DNA from: Phytophthora quininea
Lineage: Eukaryota; Oomycota; Peronosporomycetes; Peronosporales; Peronosporaceae
Direction: 5' to 3'
Assembly (NCBI GenBank): GCA_011947345.1
Contig: JAAVTG010000570.1
Location: 124,001 to 188,000 of the forward strand
Length of the DNA: 64,000 bases
A program made the translations under genes and the position numbers. Under the pieces are notes generated by a model, which was not told the origin of the DNA, did no database searches, and saw only the letters and a program-made list of their open reading frames with translations. Within the stretch, counting starts at the first letter, position 1. Every line of letters starts with the position of its first letter. This document shows, piece after piece, positions 1-10,093 of this stretch.

Positions 1-514
1 GTCACGGTGTCGTTGATTTCTCGCTTTTACCAATTCCAACGAACGGATGTTAAAGACCCAACGGGAGCTGGCACCTTCTCGAAAGTCTTCAACACGGACA
101 CCAACTTAAACACTGGGTCCGTACAGAACAAAGTGATCTGCTCTATTGCGTTCTCATCTGAAGCTGGCACCACCGGATACCAAACTCCGTTTGACTGCAA
201 CATTGCTGCTCACAATACTCTCGGTCAGCACCCAGTGACAGCAGGTGTTACCGCAGGCGCGAGTGCGCTTGACTGCTCGGTGTACGAAGTGTTTCCAGGG
301 ACGATCAACTTCCCTCCCGGAACGACAATGCAAACGGGCGCGGGGCACAACTACCGCCACGAATCAACTTTGTGACGGCACGGCAGCGCAACGCCCGTTG
401 TCGGAGCTGGTCGAGTGCTCTGGTCGCGGAACGTGTGACTACGGCACAGGTGCCTGTGAGTGTTTCGCCGGTCACATGGGGTTGGCCTGTCAGAAGCAGG
501 AAGCACTCGTTTGA
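1..514 (+). CDS. Secreted EGF-repeat (tenascin-like) protein, 3' end only, frame-broken
   Basis: This is the 3' part of a gene whose start lies before the window. Residues encoded from base 7 onward match the C-terminal half of the complete paralogue at 774-2012 (shared segments include [10 protein letters not shown] and [17 protein letters not shown]). It ends in the same EGF-like module and the same tail, QKQEALV, with a stop at 512-514. The frame changes around 330-345: the upstream frame runs into a stop at 373-375, while the EGF module continues in the +2 frame. That equals one extra or two missing bases, so it is either an assembly error or a decaying copy. The two genes are a tandem duplication separated by about 260 bp. 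The role is unknown; EGF repeats suggest extracellular adhesion or binding. Confidence 0.6.
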
Positions 515-773
515 TGCAGGTAAGATTCGCGACAAAGAGACTTCAAATAGTAGTTGCTGCTTTAGTAGTCATTTTGAAGGCATTCGTCCATTGCGGAGTC
601 GTAACATTCTTGCAGCTCCGGAAAAAAAAGCAGCTTGGACCGCATTTTCATTTTCGGATCGAAATCCACCGATGCCCTTTGGTCTCCGGCGGTTCACGAC
701 AAGATCGCGATCCAACCGTCGCCAACATGGTGGGCCTCCACATTTGAATTGTCGTCCGTGGAGATATCCGGCA

Positions 774-2012
774 ATGACCAAGTGGTGGTTCGCGGTGGTG
801 CTGGTGCTCGCCACGTCGCACCTTGTACTGGGAGCCTGCCCCAACAAGTGCTCCGGACATGGAACCTGCGGCGCCAACGACCTCTGCACGTGCATGCAGA
901 ACTGGATCGGCGGGGACTGCTCCGGTCGACGGTGTCCGTTCACTCGCGCCTGGCAAGATACTGCCCAGAAGAACGACGACGCGCACTACTATGCGGAATG
1001 TGCTAACCGCGGCGTGTGTGACCGGGCCACCGGAGAGTGCACGTGTGACACGGGTTTTACCGGCAGCGGTTGTCGTCGAATGGTGTGTCCGAGCGACTGC
1101 AGTGGCCACGGCACCTGCGAGTTCATCGAGGAGTTGGCTTCCGACACGTTCCACAAGAGGGTTAACGGGGTGAGCGGGCGGACGTACACCCTCTGGGACC
1201 AGGAGAAGATCATGGGGTGTGTTTGCGATCCGGGGTATGATGGTCACGACTGCTCTAAGCGCACGTGTCCAAAGGGCGACGACCCGCTGACGTCGGGCCA
1301 ATACGACATGAAGCAAGCGGTTATCATCACACCGCCTGCTACGGCGACCACCCAAGAGTTCTACTTGACGTACTACGACCCTTACGGCAATGCCTACACG
1401 ACCGAGAAGATCGCGATGGGTCCGGCATTTACAACAGGGGTCACCGCAGCAATCGTGAATACAAACGTGGCAGCTATCCAGACGACGTGTACCAACATCC
1501 AGGTCGCTCTACGCCGCCTTCCCAACAATGTGCTCAACACCGTCACGGTATCACCGCTCGCTAGCTTCTACGCGTTCACTCGGACAGACACAGTCGGAGG
1601 GGGCACACTTGCACCATATTACATGGATGCTGGCACCGTGGCTCTCTCACAAGTTACGCAGGCTATGTGCGAAATCGACTTCACATCGGAGCCGGGAACC
1701 ACTGGTTCCCAATATCTCTTCGACTGCAATGTGGCAGCTCACAATACTCTCGGTCAGCACCCAGTGACGGGTGGCGTGGTCAACAGTGCAAGCCCTGTAG
1801 CCACCGGCACCTGCAATGTCTACGAACTGTATCCGCTCAGCATTACGCTTGGAGCAGCGTTAGCTTCTGGGACTGCTGCACCATCGTTACGCCCCTTTTC
1901 CGAGCTGACCGAGTGCTCTGGCCGCGGAACATGCGACTACGGCACGGGGGCTTGTGAGTGTTTCGCTGGTCACATGGGATTGGCGTGCCAGAAGCAAGAG
2001 GCTCTTGTGTGA
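774..2012 (+). CDS. Secreted EGF-like repeat (tenascin-like) protein
   Basis: An intact 412-residue protein. I chose the ATG at 774 because it begins a clear signal peptide (MTKWWFAVVLVLATSHLVLG). Four EGF-like cysteine modules are visible: CSGHGTC and CANRGVC types in the first third, another CSGHGTC module around residues 105-165, and a last [16 protein letters not shown] module just before the C-terminus. Between modules three and four lies a Thr/Ala-rich region of about 200 residues with few cysteines. No transmembrane segment or GPI signal is obvious, so it is probably secreted or wall-associated. It is a tandem paralogue of the broken gene upstream. Many oomycete genomes carry such tenascin/EGF families; the exact function is not known. 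Its 3' end converges on RAD51C, with about 140 bp between the stop codons. Confidence 0.8.
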   Translation: MTKWWFAVVLVLATSHLVLGACPNKCSGHGTCGANDLCTCMQNWIGGDCSGRRCPFTRAWQDTAQKNDDAHYYAECANRGVCDRATGECTCDTGFTGSGCRRMVCPSDCSGHGTCEFIEELASDTFHKRVNGVSGRTYTLWDQEKIMGCVCDPGYDGHDCSKRTCPKGDDPLTSGQYDMKQAVIITPPATATTQEFYLTYYDPYGNAYTTEKIAMGPAFTTGVTAAIVNTNVAAIQTTCTNIQVALRRLPNNVLNTVTVSPLASFYAFTRTDTVGGGTLAPYYMDAGTVALSQVTQAMCEIDFTSEPGTTGSQYLFDCNVAAHNTLGQHPVTGGVVNSASPVATGTCNVYELYPLSITLGAALASGTAAPSLRPFSELTECSGRGTCDYGTGACECFAGHMGLACQKQEALV

Positions 2013-2155
2013 GGAGATCTCCACCGAGGTCAAAGACACGATCAGCAAACCAACACGAATTGCTAGGTCTTGTAATCCAGCGCTCAGTTCAATTACAGGC
2101 CAGTTTAAACTCGACCGGTTCTATTCATCCTCCACAGCATCACGAACACCTCGAT

Positions 2156-3933
2156 CTAACACTTGATCAACCACAGATTAATCGTTGGTCGGTCAGAATC
2201 TTGTAACTGCACTTTACAACAATTGCAACACTTACCTTCGAAAGACACCGAGCGGTGGGCCAAACATGACGACTTAACTACGCGCGCCACTCGATAGTTT
2301 GCCTGCAATGCAAGAACACAAATCATTTACATTCTGAATACCTCAATTAATGCCAAACTCTTGACGCACCTCCCACTCAAAAGCAATTCGATTTGAAATG
2401 GAATGAGCCCAGCTGTCGCCTGTTCACCGAAGGTATGGTGAGAGCTAGCACTCAATACAAAAGCGAAATTGAAACTCACCTAGAGCAGGTCGTTCTTGAG
2501 AAACTACTTGATCAGTTGAAGAGGATTTCGTCGTGATGTGGTTCACGAGTACCACCTATTCACAGGATGATCCAATTAGCGTGTTGTACGTCCGTATCAA
2601 GTCCAGAGAAAACTCACAGCTACTTTGAAATTTGCAGCAAGACCGTGCATAAACGTAGCAAGATTGTCTAAAGCTCGTCTCCTCTGCGTGTAATCTTCGA
2701 AGCCGTGTCGGAAGTGGTACGCGACTGTGTCGAGTACAACAAGCTTACACTGAAAAGATTACCAGAGTTATTTCATGTGAATGTGACATCGTGTGTGGTT
2801 ATGGCGTGGTGTACCTGAGGTGTCAACCGAAGAAAGCCAGGAAGGGAATGCGCGACTTCCAGTTGCTCCAGGTAGTCATGCACACGGTAATACGTGATCC
2901 CTCGCAACAAGTCGTCTCTTGTCTACAGTAGACACCATCAAAGTTAGATGTCCGTTCCACACACTCCAGACCAAACCCAATCACCGTACCAGTTGATGTC
3001 TGCCAATCTGACGAAAATCCTCGATGAAACTCGCAGTCATTGAAGCAACCCGCTCCACAATAAAACTCCCTTCACTATCTACGAAATCAAATTTTAGCAC
3101 GTTTAGTCTTCGCCACAATACACAGTACTAAAATGGTTAAACTTACCGATAAATACAGCCGACGAAGGTTGTTCAGCGCTCCCACCGACATACTGTGCCG
3201 CAAGACAAGCATGGATTCTGTCAGCACAGCCAAATGAATCGATAAGTACAGTAAAATAGGACAAACATGTCGCCAAAAACTTCACCCAAACTGCGTCTTC
3301 CCAGTGCCTGGACCTCCACCTGGACCATCGATAGCAACACTAATAAACACAAAAACATTTCCACTAACAAGAAATAAATTACGTACAGATCTCCGTTACC
3401 TCTCCACGTTGCAGTCCGCCTCCCAGCACCTCATCCATCCCTTGCAACCTCATAGGGATCGGCGTGGTCTTGTTCACTTCCTAATATTAATCAGCGCCCG
3501 TCAGAACCTCGATTGTCAGCTGTCGTATTTGTGTGATTGCCCACCTGCAGCACATCCAGCGCCGTCTCCCCACAATGGACCGCTTGTCCCGGTGCACAGT
3601 CTCCAGAACCGCCACCGCCTCCTTCACACTGATCTGGGCCTCTGTAGACGACAACAATCAGTAATTTCAAGATCTGTGTATGCAAGGTAATAGATATGAC
3701 TGGCTAATATTCATCACCGCTCGCTAGTTCACGCGCCGTGACGTCCTCCAGGTCTTTCTTGTACCGGAAACCAGCCCGCAATAGCGCCGCTACCAGATAA
3801 CAACAAAACACCTTCTTAGCACCATTCAATACCAGAGATACTGTTGTATCAGTCACCATTATTCACACCAGCGCTTACCGAAAACTGACGGCGCCAGACC
3901 GCACGCTGCCAGCGACACATCCGCCTCGGGCAT
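2156..3933 (-). CDS. RAD51C: RAD51C-like recombinase paralogue, 12 exons
   Basis: A RecA/RAD51-family ATPase of homologous recombination. I assembled it by eye from GT..AG exons on the minus strand: 3879-3933, 3718-3789, 3545-3641, 3387-3480, 3286-3319, 3147-3217, 2990-3078, 2815-2922, 2618-2749, 2480-2555, 2370-2419 and 2156-2302. Phases agree except at exon 3. Visible motifs are the linker GMDEVLGGGLQRGEVTEICG, Walker A GPGTGKTQF on a 34-nt exon, FIDSEGSF, Walker B KLVVLDTVA, VVLVNHITTK and PALGDSWAHSISNRIAFEW. This order is typical of RAD51C. In exon 3 the reading EAQISVKEAVAVLETVH and the following ETALDVLQ are in different frames; one missing G in the C-run at 3568-3571 (plus strand) would repair it. 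A possible 24-nt intron at 2212-2235 is in frame and was not counted. The ATG at 3933 is 164 bp from the divergent neighbour. Confidence 0.85.
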
Positions 3934-4097
3934 GGATGCTCGACAAAGGCAACTTGGCACCATCAAATCCGCTCACTGCATCTACATTGGCTGAAATTAG
4001 CCAATACAATTTCCTATATAATTGCTGCCAGGTGCGCCGGTCATTTGCGTCCCCACGATCGGCCCGGACCCCCAGAACCAGCCTCCCTCTCGCTAGC
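3934..4097. promoter_or_regulatory. Divergent promoter between RAD51C and the PEPCK-like gene
   Basis: Only 164 bp separate the two start codons, so both genes must be driven from here or from within each other's leader. An ATTGG at 3986-3990 and a CCAAT at 4001-4005 form an inverted pair of CCAAT boxes 10 bp apart, followed by an AT-rich stretch (TTTCCTATATAATT). CCAAT boxes bind NF-Y in eukaryotes; their use here is inferred. Confidence 0.4.
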
Positions 4098-5461
4098 ATG
4101 GCCCTCCGCCAGAGCCTCCAGAAGCTGCGCGTGGTCGCCTCTCGCCGCGTACTGACCCGCGGCTTCGCTGTGGCGCCGCACGCCGCCGATAAGTTCGTAG
4201 TGGTGCGTTGCCAAGCAACGAAAAGTCCGAGGATACGAACAGCTATTTAACAAGTGCGATGTTGCTGCTGCTGTGTTTGCTGTCTCAATAGGAATTCCCG
4301 CAGGAGCACGAAGGTCTCAACATCGAGTTCAACTGGTCGCTGGCGGACGACGATGTGACGCCCCACGGCGATGCCTTCCGCAACCTCAGCTGGCCCAAGC
4401 TCGAGGAGCTCGCCAAGCAGCAGAAGCCTGGTACGAAAACACCACTAATTGATATTGATAATGCATTGTTATTAACTGTATGATTCTGCTATTGACTGCT
4501 GCAGCTGGCAAGAAGGTGGAGATCCAGGAAGTGGACGTGGATGTCGTGTTCAACGACTTTGAAGGGCTTTACGAGCAGGTGACGGAACACTTGTCCACGG
4601 AGGAGGTACTGTACACGCAAGACGGCGCTGTGGGCTCGTTCAAGGACGACCGTACGCGTGTGCGCGTGATCTCGGACTCGCCGCTGGTGGCACTGTTCGC
4701 GCAGAGTTTGCTGGTGCGTGTGCCCATCAAAGACCCGCACGCGGCCCGCCCCATTGTGGTGTACGTTGCCACGGCCGGAGAGTACAAGGGCAAGGCGCCG
4801 GAAGCGCAGCTGCTACTGGACAAGGACGACGATGGCGCTGTGTTCGTCAAGGTTGTCATTACGGGAGACGCCGATCTGGCGTCGGTGCAAAACGCTATCG
4901 GTCTTGCCAAGAAGAAGCTGCTGGAGGTGGCCGAGGCAGAGTCGCTGGTCGTCCCTGCTGACGTGTTGGTGAAGGACGACAAGACCGCACTGGTCTTCAA
5001 CGCCACAGGTGAGCATCTGGTAGTAGAGTTCGATTGAGAAAGAGTGAACTGACGAGAGTTGTGACGCAGGTGCTGGACGTGCCGCTGCGATTAACAAGGG
5101 CCTCCTGTACAGTGCCCACCTGAACATTTGGAACCCTGCGGGCGTGACGTCTCTGTTCGGTGGCGCAGTGGTTGATGGCGCCTCGAAGGTGTCGAAGAAG
5201 CACGTGGTCGCTGTCGAGGGCGGTTCCGCGGTGAACGTGCCGTGCAACAACCTGGTGGAGCACCCAAAGGCCGCCATTTTCGTGCAGAAGGATGGCAAGG
5301 GCGTCAAGTCCATTTCCTCCGCAGAAGCCGCCAAACTGGTGCAAAAGGTGGACGCTGACGTCGACGCGGAGAAGTTTGAGGCGCTGCTGAAGAAGGCCGA
5401 CACCAAGAGCTTCGTTGTAGGCAGCGACGCTGACGTCGAGGCTGCTCTCGCCAAGCTGTAA
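4098..5461 (+). CDS. Mitochondrially targeted protein with degenerate PEPCK-like sequence
   Basis: Four exons: 4098 to about 4202, 4292-4430, 4505-5008 and 5070-5461, giving roughly 380 residues. The N-terminus (MALRQSLQKLRVVASRRVLTR) is basic and hydroxylated, like a mitochondrial presequence. I read faint but ordered similarity to ATP-type phosphoenolpyruvate carboxykinase: TQDGAVGSF near the GALA segment, RVRVISDSPLVALFAQSLLV near its VRV..YHALFM..ML segment, and EHPKAAIFVQKDG..SSAEA near HPKN.IFL..D...LT..QA. The kinase P-loop and metal-binding signatures of PEPCK are absent and the protein is about 150 residues shorter. It is therefore either a catalytically dead relative or a chance resemblance. 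The reading frame is intact and no indel is needed. Function unknown. Confidence 0.7.
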
Positions 5462-5705
5462 CTAAATTGCGCCGACAGATGATGGGTAGACGACGGAGAC
5501 AAGTAGCAAGCATCCGTCAATGCGCTGCTCATACTATGCCGGGAATCGAACACAAAATAAACACGGATGAGACGACCAGTACTGGAAGACTTCTCTACGC
5601 AACGACATGGTACGACAACGCTGCAAAGGCAAAGAGAACGTGTTGTCGCTAGTCTTCACAACTACAGAGGCAACTAATAAACGGCCGGCTTCCATGCGAG
5701 CCACC

Positions 5706-6120
5706 TCAGTCGTCGTAGTCGTGCTTCTTGTCGTCCTTGCCGGCGAGCCCCTTGATCTTGCTCTTCCAGTGGTCTGCCGCCTCTTGCACCTTGCTGCCCA
5801 CATCTGCAGCCTTGTCCTTGACGCCTCCTTTCACGTTCTCCTTCTCCTCGCGCGCGCTGCACGCGCTCTCTGGCCTGACGAATGGCCTCGTCCGACTTGT
5901 CCTTGGTGCGATCCATCCACTCGTTCTGCTTGTCCGAGGCGTCTCGCTTCTTCTTGTCGGCCTGGCGCTGCATGACGGCCTCCACACACTGACGGAAGTC
6001 CTGCGTCTGCTGGTCGCAGCGGGCCTTGTCGAAGTCGCCGCCCCAGATCTTCTGGAACCAGTCGGCGTAGCAGGCCTTGACCCGCTCCTTCTGCTCCTCG
6101 CACTCGGCGAACGCGTCCAT
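5706..6120 (-). CDS. Mdm35/TRIAP1-like twin CX9C protein
   Basis: The N-terminal 50 residues contain two CX9C pairs: C7-x9-C17 and C35-x9-C45, in a helix-turn-helix with YADWFQKIW between them. This spacing and the aromatic linker match the Mdm35/TRIAP1 family, intermembrane-space proteins imported by MIA40 that carry Ups/PRELI lipid-transfer proteins. The start at 6120 follows AACA; an in-frame ATG at 6153 would add 11 residues. A lysine-rich helical tail (IKGLAGKDDKKHDYDD) ends at 5706. The tail is one frame away from the CX9C part; the shift falls in an alternating GC run at about 5848-5857, where loss of one GC unit would restore it. The extended charged tail is unusual for a family of about 75-85 residues. 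It converges with the PEPCK-like gene. Confidence 0.7.
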
Positions 6121-6630
6121 TGTTTGGTTGGCTGGGCTGGGCTTGCTGGTCACGAGGAAGAATCGAGACTGAGCTGCGTGGCCGGACGAGCTCCCTCAGT
6201 AGCTGCTGCGCCACGCAAGAGCTCTCAGATCAGGGACGCGGCGAGGAATTCACCCCTCATTTCGAGCTTGTCAACGTCGTGACGCACCTTGGTTGCCGTT
6301 TGAAAAGCGATGCAACGCGTTTGACAGGGATCGGCTGCTTTATTGTGTCCGACGCATGTCCGTGAGACGAGTGACCCCCACACTTTGCGTCACCCCTGCT
6401 CATTTTATCTTGGTGTTTGTATTTGGATACCCATAGCATCTGCTAGCCGCCACTTGTACCTGACGGTACTGCTCTTCTCTTGAGGGAGGAACTTTTCCCC
6501 AGTCTCAAGCCAAAGCCGCAACACCGGCCGGTTCTGGTCTTATTCCGCCTTCTCCACGCCTCGGACCATCATCGTCCGACAGCAGCAGCCCCACACACTC
6601 GCACTCACACACAGCAGAGCCGTCCAAGCC
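6121..6630. other. Intergenic, divergent promoters
   Basis: Non-coding stretch between the Mdm35-like gene (minus) and the PH gene (plus), presumably holding both promoters and leaders. GCTCATTTTATCTT at 6398-6411 partly resembles the oomycete initiator. No other structure was seen. Confidence 0.4.
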
Positions 6631-7440
6631 ATGCCGCCCATCGGCAACTCGTTCCGCAGCATCATGCGCGGCAACTCCATGTCCTCCGGCAGCGGCGAGT
6701 CGTCGACGTTCTCGGACGAGAACGACATCCAAATGCAGGGCTGGATGCGCAAGCAGAAGGAGACGCTCCGCTCCTGGGCCCGGAGGTACTTCACGCTCAG
6801 CGGCAAGACACTCACGTACTTCGACAGCGAGGACACGAGTCGCGGCGCGCGCGGCGTGCTGGATTTTGTGGACGTGACGCCGCTCACGACCGAGAACAAC
6901 GGCCTCTCGCTGCACCTAGTGACCGGCAAGGAGGTGCGGCTCATCGCCGACACGCACGTGGCCTACGCGGCCTGGATGGCCGTGCTCTCGGCGGCCGTCA
7001 AGAAGCCCCGCAGCGCCAAGAAGAACCGCACCAGCAAGGAGGGATGGGCCCACTGCCTCACGGACGACGACGTCTGGACGCGCTTCTTCGTCGTTATCAA
7101 GCACGACAGTTTCAGCTGCTACGAATCCGAGGACGACGACGCCGAGTTGGCGCTGTCCGGACTCATCCGAGCCGTGGACGAGTGGGACGGCAAGCGCTAC
7201 GGCATCGTGTGCTCTCTGAACCGCGGCCGCACCATCAAGCTATGCTTCGACTCGGCCGAGGAGAAGATGTCGTGGTTCTTGACGCTCGAGTTCTCGGTCT
7301 CGTACGGCGCCGCCAGGATGAAGAAGGAGGCGTCCGTCAAGAGCAACAGCAGCGACCACAACCCCGTGCTGCGAGCCGACTCGAGCAAATCGGAGGCCGC
7401 AGCCGCCGAGGAGGAACAAGATGACGGCGTGTGGATCTAG
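6631..7440 (+). CDS. Protein with two pleckstrin-homology domains
   Basis: A single intact exon of 269 residues. The first PH domain covers roughly residues 34-128, starting at MQGWMRKQKETLRSWARRYF and ending at the usual tryptophan helix (YAAWMAVLSAAV). The second runs from about 140 to 232 (KEGWAHCLTDDDVWTRFFVV to KMSWFLTLEFSVS). The K/R-rich beta1-beta2 loop of the first domain (RKQKETLRSWARR) fits phosphoinositide binding; the second is more acidic and may bind protein or nothing. N- and C-terminal tails are Ser/Gly- and Glu-rich and probably disordered. No enzyme domain is present, so an adaptor at a membrane is likely. It lies upstream of the glucosyltransferase cluster, 240 bp away; no shared function is evident. 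Confidence 0.85.
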   Translation: MPPIGNSFRSIMRGNSMSSGSGESSTFSDENDIQMQGWMRKQKETLRSWARRYFTLSGKTLTYFDSEDTSRGARGVLDFVDVTPLTTENNGLSLHLVTGKEVRLIADTHVAYAAWMAVLSAAVKKPRSAKKNRTSKEGWAHCLTDDDVWTRFFVVIKHDSFSCYESEDDDAELALSGLIRAVDEWDGKRYGIVCSLNRGRTIKLCFDSAEEKMSWFLTLEFSVSYGAARMKKEASVKSNSSDHNPVLRADSSKSEAAAAEEEQDDGVWI

Positions 7441-7679
7441 TTGGCACGCGCGCGAGGGATCTGCCGACACACTGCTCAAGTAAATATGTGACCGCACGAC
7501 GAGCGTCGCTTTCTTGCTGATTTGGGAAGCCGAGAAGAGGACGCCGTTCATTTCGATGTAAAGGTCAATAACAAACCAGTTGAAAGTACCAACGTAGTGG
7601 GTCTCGTTATCGGAGCCCTTCGTGACAGCCACCTGCATGCAAGTTTCATCTCAGCTGACAGCGTAGTAGATTCGAGGCG

Positions 7680-9830
7680 ATGAGCCATTTCATTGCAGAA
7701 TTCTCCGCCAGAGACGACAGCGATGGTGACGATTGCGAGACCGAGCTTTGCGCACTCGAACCACTTGTTCAAGACGCTCTTCTGGCGCCTCGAGAGCTCG
7801 CAGCGGAGCTCCCCGTGGTGCACAAGCCCACTGCGGACAGCGCTACATGGCCCTTGCTGTTCGAGCGACTGCAACAGCTGGACCAGCTGTTCCAAGCTTG
7901 GCAGGAGCAGCTCGCGACCTTCTTCTCTTGGCACCGAGCTCAACAAACACAGGCAGAAGAGGAGACCAAGATGAGGACACAGAGTGTGGACGAGCCCTCG
8001 GACGGATACTCATCCTGTGAGGAAGGGCCGGAGCAGTCGACACTACGAAGAGTCAAGGCAACAAGACAGCGCAGCAAGACGCTGTCGGATGTGCAATTGG
8101 AAGTCAATTGCAGTCGAAAACCAGTCAAAGGCCATGGAGACAATGATCGACAGGTTGTTGTCAAGCCTCCGGCGATGCAGATCTGCATCATGATTGTCGG
8201 CACACGAGGTGACATGCAGCCGTTCTTAGCGATCGCAAAACGCCTGCAACGAGACGGCCATCGAGTGAGGTTGGCGACGCACTCGATCTATCGGGACTTT
8301 GTCATGAGCCATGGAGTGGAGTTTTACCCCTTGGGTGGCGACCCGAAGGAGTTGGCAGCTTACATGGTGAAGACCGGAGGCAGGTTGATCCCTCCGTTGA
8401 GTCTGGAGACGCTGCAGAAAGACGTCCCGAGACAGATGCAGATGATTGAAGAGATTCTGCAGTCGACGTGGCCAGCCGTATCGGCGGCTGACCCTGACGC
8501 TGGTGGTGTCGGTGTTGCTGGAGCTCCGTTTCGAGCCCAAGCAGTCATCTCGAACCCTGTGACGTATGGCCATATCCACGTTGCTGAGAAGTTGGGCGTG
8601 CCGTTGCATATTATGTTTCCACAGCCGTGGGTTCCCACGGTTGTGTTCCCACATCCGATGTCGAAATTGCCGTACACTGGCAAGCCCCAGCGACGCAACT
8701 TCTTGTCGTACAAGTTGGTGGATATGTTTCTGTGGGAAGGCACTGAAGGGTACGTGAACAGCTTTAGAAATGACGTGCTTGGACTGCCACGCATCCGCAA
8801 AGGAGGTCGAGGTCGTGACATGCTGCTAGACTTGAATATCCCGCACTCGTTCATTTGGAGCCCCGCGCTGGTGCCGAAGCCGTTCGACTGGGGCGATCTG
8901 TACGACGTGGTTGGGACTGTCGCTCTGGAAGACCCCAAGTCGACGTACTTGCCGTCGCCCGAGCTTGAATCGTTCCTTGGCAAGGACGAAGGTCCCATTT
9001 TTGTGGGATTTGGATCGATGGTGCTGGAAGACCCAAGAGCGACAACAAAAATGATCGTTGAGGCTGCCAGACAAGCCAACGTCCGAGTACTGGTTCAATC
9101 GAGCTGGACCGATATGGCTGGCGATCTTGAAATCCCCGACAACGTATTCTTCATAGGTAATTGCCCGCACGACTGGCTCATGCCCCGAATGAGTGCAGTC
9201 GTGCACCACGGTGGAGCAGGCACTACTGCAGGAGGTCTGCTTGCTGGCAAACCGACATTTATCGTGCCGTTTTTGGAGACCAACCTTTTGGGGTCGTGCA
9301 GTGGTGAAAGCTGGCGTGGGAGTGGAGCCGTGTCCGATCACCGAGTTAACTACCGAGAAGCTTCGACAAGCTTTCATCGAGTTACAGAGCCCGCTGCTGC
9401 GTAACCGAGCACGACGACTGCAGCAGAAAATGCAGAGAGAGGATGGCGCAGAGGAAGCTGTAAGGAGTTTCTATCGCCACTTGCCGCTGCGGAAGATGCG
9501 GTGCGATCTGGACGACGACGGGGTGGCCACCAAGTGGAGTCGACAAGATGGCATCAAGTTTTGCGAGCGCTGCAGTTTCACGCGATACGCTTGCCGCAAT
9601 TGCAAGGACGTCATCGAGTACCGATCAGTGGATTATGCTGCTCGAGGCCAAGAGCTGGCCAACATCACACGAGTCACATGCGGACTGTCGCCTCCAGGGG
9701 CAGCCGTCTTTTGCAAGAAGTGGGGTGGGCCATCGCCTGCCTCAACCACATTGGCGGCGTCATGAAGGACATCAGCCAGTTTTTGGTGCTCTCGTGTTTT
9801 TCGGCGTGGGATGTCGTCCCAGTCGGGTAG
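7680..9830 (+). CDS. Sterol glucosyltransferase-like protein, first tandem copy, frame-broken and short
   Basis: A GT1-family (UGT80-type) enzyme that would transfer glucose from UDP-glucose to membrane sterols. The first 530 residues read through: an acidic leader, the N-terminal Rossmann signature IMIVGTRGDMQPFLAIAKRL, then VRLATHSIYRDF, a second Rossmann half with FVGFGSMV, and the donor-site motif VHHGGAGTTAGGLLAGKPTF. At about 9270-9290 the frame is lost; comparison with the downstream copy shows two separate missing bases, after TTTTT and in CAACC, after which VKAGVGVEPCP continues. Another slip occurs at about 9715-9730. The C-terminal VPS13-like tail of the second copy is missing here; the reading ends at 9830. 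It may be a truncated paralogue plus sequence errors. The ATG at 7680 is the first in frame. Confidence 0.65.
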
Positions 9831-10053
9831 GCAAAGTGTGGTGATGAGAGGAATAGCAAGCTAATGAAGAACCTCTCAACGACCGAAAAGCTGATGGCAA
9901 TACTATCGATCAGGACCTGAGTTTACTTGTATCTTGCCATCATCTGCAGGTGTTCACGCCAAGTTGCAGCATGAGCCCGTGACGATTACTCCGAGTGTGC
10001 CAACATGGTGCGCCCGAAACGAGATGGGACATCACCACAGGTGGCTTGATTTT

Positions 10054-10070
10054 CAATCATTCGCCAATAG
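10054..10070 (+). promoter_or_regulatory. Possible oomycete initiator (Inr)
   Basis: CAATCATTCGCCAATAG resembles the oomycete initiator core (TCATTYYNCAWTTT). It sits 24-40 bases before the ATG at 10094, supporting that start over the in-frame ATG-less extension upstream to 9995. Confidence 0.35.
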
Positions 10071-10093
10071 CCGTCGCCAAAGCAGAAGAGAGA

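Noticed and set aside
2212..2235. A 24-nt GT..AG stretch at the end of RAD51C
   Set aside because: Too short for a normal intron and in frame without stops, so kept as coding.
6480..7424. Long Arg/His-rich open frame over the PH gene
   Set aside because: Shadow frame of the double-PH gene; product is low-complexity and has no domain.
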